DNA of 23,036 bases from Lobulomyces angularis (Eukaryota; Chytridiomycota; Chytridiomycetes; Lobulomycetales; Lobulomycetaceae). The position numbers were made by a program, and so were the translations under genes. This document shows positions 21,231-23,036 of the stretch, in pieces. Below the pieces are notes generated by a model. The model was not told where the DNA came from and did not search any database. It worked only from the letters and a program-made list of their open reading frames with translations. Position 1 is the stretch's first letter. The number at the start of each line of letters is the position of its first letter. The stretch lies in assembly GCA_027604685.1 (NCBI GenBank), contig JADHYX010000354.1:1-23036 (forward strand), in the 5' to 3' direction.

Positions 21231-23036
21231 CAGTTTATGAAAAATATTTGTCCTTGAGTATCAAAAATTATTAATAATCAATTTATTCAATTTTATTCTT
21301 GAATTATTAAGTATGTTACAATGGTTACCACATTATCAAATATCAACCATTGGTGATTTTTCCAATTAATTTACTGCAACAACATTAAGATACGAAATTA
21401 TTTAATAGATAGATATTCTAGATTTCATTTATTTGCCTTTAACTTTCTACAAATCTTGTGTTTTATTGATTAGACCAAGTATCTTTTTAAGAGAAATGTG
21501 AAATTATAAAAAAAAAAAAATAGCTGGAAAATATTTTAATTGCAGAAATTTATTTATTAAAGCATGAAAAAGAAATACATTGAAAAAGCTACAATAAAAC
21601 CTTAATTAAAAATCAATAATAATAATAATAAGAAAGATTATTTTCAAGATGAATTTGATCTTCATTAATGAATATATGTTTATAGCGAATATTATAAAAA
21701 GTAAAAAACTAACTTTCTTCAATACCAAAATATTTCAAGTCTAATCTAGGTCTAATACCAATGGAACCATCATTGCAAAATTGGTTTCCAAATCCAATTA
21801 AAGCAGCGTGAATCACCTTTGCTGCCCTTCTAATCGCACTATTTCTCATTTTTAATCTCTTTTGAACTCTTTTTAACGATTGATATCCCAATAAAGAAAA
21901 TTTTATTTTAAAAATTGAGATATTGTCTATTTCTTCGACATAACCCGAATCATAAACAAACGTAGTTAAACCAAAAGGTAAATTCTCAATTTTTCTTATT
22001 CTATTATTACGGATGCAATCAAGCACTTGCAAAAAGTTTGGTAGATTTTCTAACTTTGTTATATTATTTCCCATACAGTAAAGTTCTTCTAAACAATCAG
22101 GCAAATTTTCAATTTTTGTGATTTGATTCCAACTACAATTTAATACTAGTAAGTTACTTGGTAAATTTTCAATCTTTGCTACTTGGTTTTCTGCACAAAA
22201 AAACTTTCTGAGAGTAACTGGTAAATTTTCTATTTTCCTTACAGCATTATTCACACAACAAAATTCTTGAAGATTTGGTGGTAAATTTTGAAGTTTCGTT
22301 ATTTTGTTATAATTACAATAAAACTTTGCAACGAGTCGGGTAAGATTTCGATTGTATCAATTAAATTTTCATCAATATTGAATTCTTCTAAATGATTTGG
22401 TAAATTTTCAATTTTTCTAACTTCACTTTGATCACAATAAAATTTTTTTAAGTTGTTTGGTAAGTTTTTAATTTCTGTTACACTACTCGAACCACAATGA
22501 AATACTTCTAAATTTTCGGGTAAACCTTCAATTGTTCCTATTGAACTATACGATAGGATTAATATCTTCAAAGATGATGGTAAATTTTCAATCTTTGTTT
22601 CACCACTTCCTTCGCAATAAAACTCTTGCAGAGTATTCGGTAAGTCTTCAATTTTTTTTATTTCATTTTCATTGCAATTAAATTTTGTTAATGAATTAGG
22701 CAATCCTTCAATCTTTGTTATGTCATTATAAACGCAATGAAACTCTGTTAATGAATTAGGCAATCCTTCAATCTTTGTTATTGGATTATCAGCGCAATGA
22801 AATTCTGTTAATAAATTAGGTAATCTTTCAATCTTTGTTATTTTATTCTTATCGCAATGAAATTTCTGCAAATTGCTTGGCAAAATTTTCAATAACTCGT
22901 ATTTTATTCTCAATACAAAATAGAACTTGCAAAGAACTAGGTATATTTTCAATTCTTGTAATAAAATTATCATTACAATTAAATTCTTGTAAAGAATTAG
23001 GTAAATTTTCAATATTTCTTACTAAATTGTTATCAA
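21231..23036 (-). repeat. Right arm of long inverted repeat
   Basis: The reverse complement of this segment aligns with 1260-4147. It begins inside with the block at 21231-21380 (match to 4010-4147), skips the roughly 925 bases unique to the left arm, continues through the 3' flank at 21381-21708 (match to 2749-3025 and the bases around 3951), and then covers the LRR gene. It runs off the window, where TTGTTATCAA (23027-23036) pairs with 1260-1269. Confidence 0.85.
21709..23036 (-). pseudogene. Leucine-rich-repeat gene, right copy (partial, frame-broken)
   Basis: Inverted relative of the left LRR gene, entering from beyond the right edge, so its start is not visible. It has the same 20-residue LRR (LPxxLxxFxCxxNxITKIEx) and basic C-terminus ending at 21709. 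It is better preserved: the frame is broken only by the shared four-T run (22882-22885) and by loss of one A (22325-22327), between two long open stretches. Near the C-terminus a four-base loss (about 21801-21809) and one extra base (21777-21780) cancel, so about a dozen residues differ completely from the left copy, removing its W-x-W-x-P-x-C segment, before the frames agree again at CNDGSIGIRPRLD. It has two fewer units in the IEGLPN section and one fewer in the EIKNLP section than the left copy. Function is unknown; LRRs usually bind proteins. Confidence 0.8.

Noticed and set aside
21231..23036. Inverted repeat as an assembly fold-back artefact
   Set aside because: The arms differ by many substitutions, by numbers of LRR units and by a 925-base segment, which a fold-back of the same molecule would not show.

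Overview
The window is nuclear DNA of an AT-rich eukaryote, most likely an early-diverging zoosporic (chytrid-like) fungus. Genes carry many short GT-AG introns (about 40-64 nt, plus a few longer). One gene is a soluble-type adenylyl cyclase with two cyclase domains fused to an NTPase and a long helical tail, an architecture known from flagellated fungi, protists and animals but not typical of yeasts and moulds. The taxonomic call is inference; no rRNA gene is present. Exon boundaries below were set by reading frame, splice dinucleotides and remembered family conservation.

Layout: (1) 18-510, minus strand, a frame-broken stretch resembling one Myb/SANT repeat. (2) 1150-2748, plus strand, a decayed leucine-rich-repeat (LRR) gene of 60-bp units, followed by its 3' flank. 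(3) A small Hsp9/Hsp12-like gene at about 3511-3888. (4) An eight-exon adenylate kinase 3 type gene (4557-5644, +), convergent with a nine-exon SLU7 splicing factor gene (5934-7847, -). (5) A two-exon F-box/LRR gene (8119-9778, -). (6) A two-exon secreted GH16-like protein gene (10206-11065, -), divergent across 1.5 kb from a three-exon 70-residue protein with a myristoylation-type N-terminus (12546-12971, +). (7) The six-exon cyclase gene (13409-19344, +). (8) A single-exon four-helix membrane protein (20108-20572, +). (9) From 21231 to the right edge, a second copy of the LRR gene and its 3' flank in inverted orientation.

The main structural feature is this long inverted repeat: left arm about 1260-4147, right arm 21231-23036 and continuing off the window, enclosing about 17 kb of ordinary host genes. 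The arms have diverged by substitutions, by gain or loss of whole 60-bp LRR units and by independent frameshifts, yet share one identical frameshift. The left arm alone carries about 925 extra bases holding the Hsp12-like gene.

The genes between the arms look like unrelated housekeeping, signalling and secretory functions, not one pathway. The most interesting protein is the cyclase: its catalytic residues are kept (one complete active site, one degenerate site), while the NTPase module has lost the Walker A lysine and has His-Glu in place of the usual Walker B Asp-Glu.
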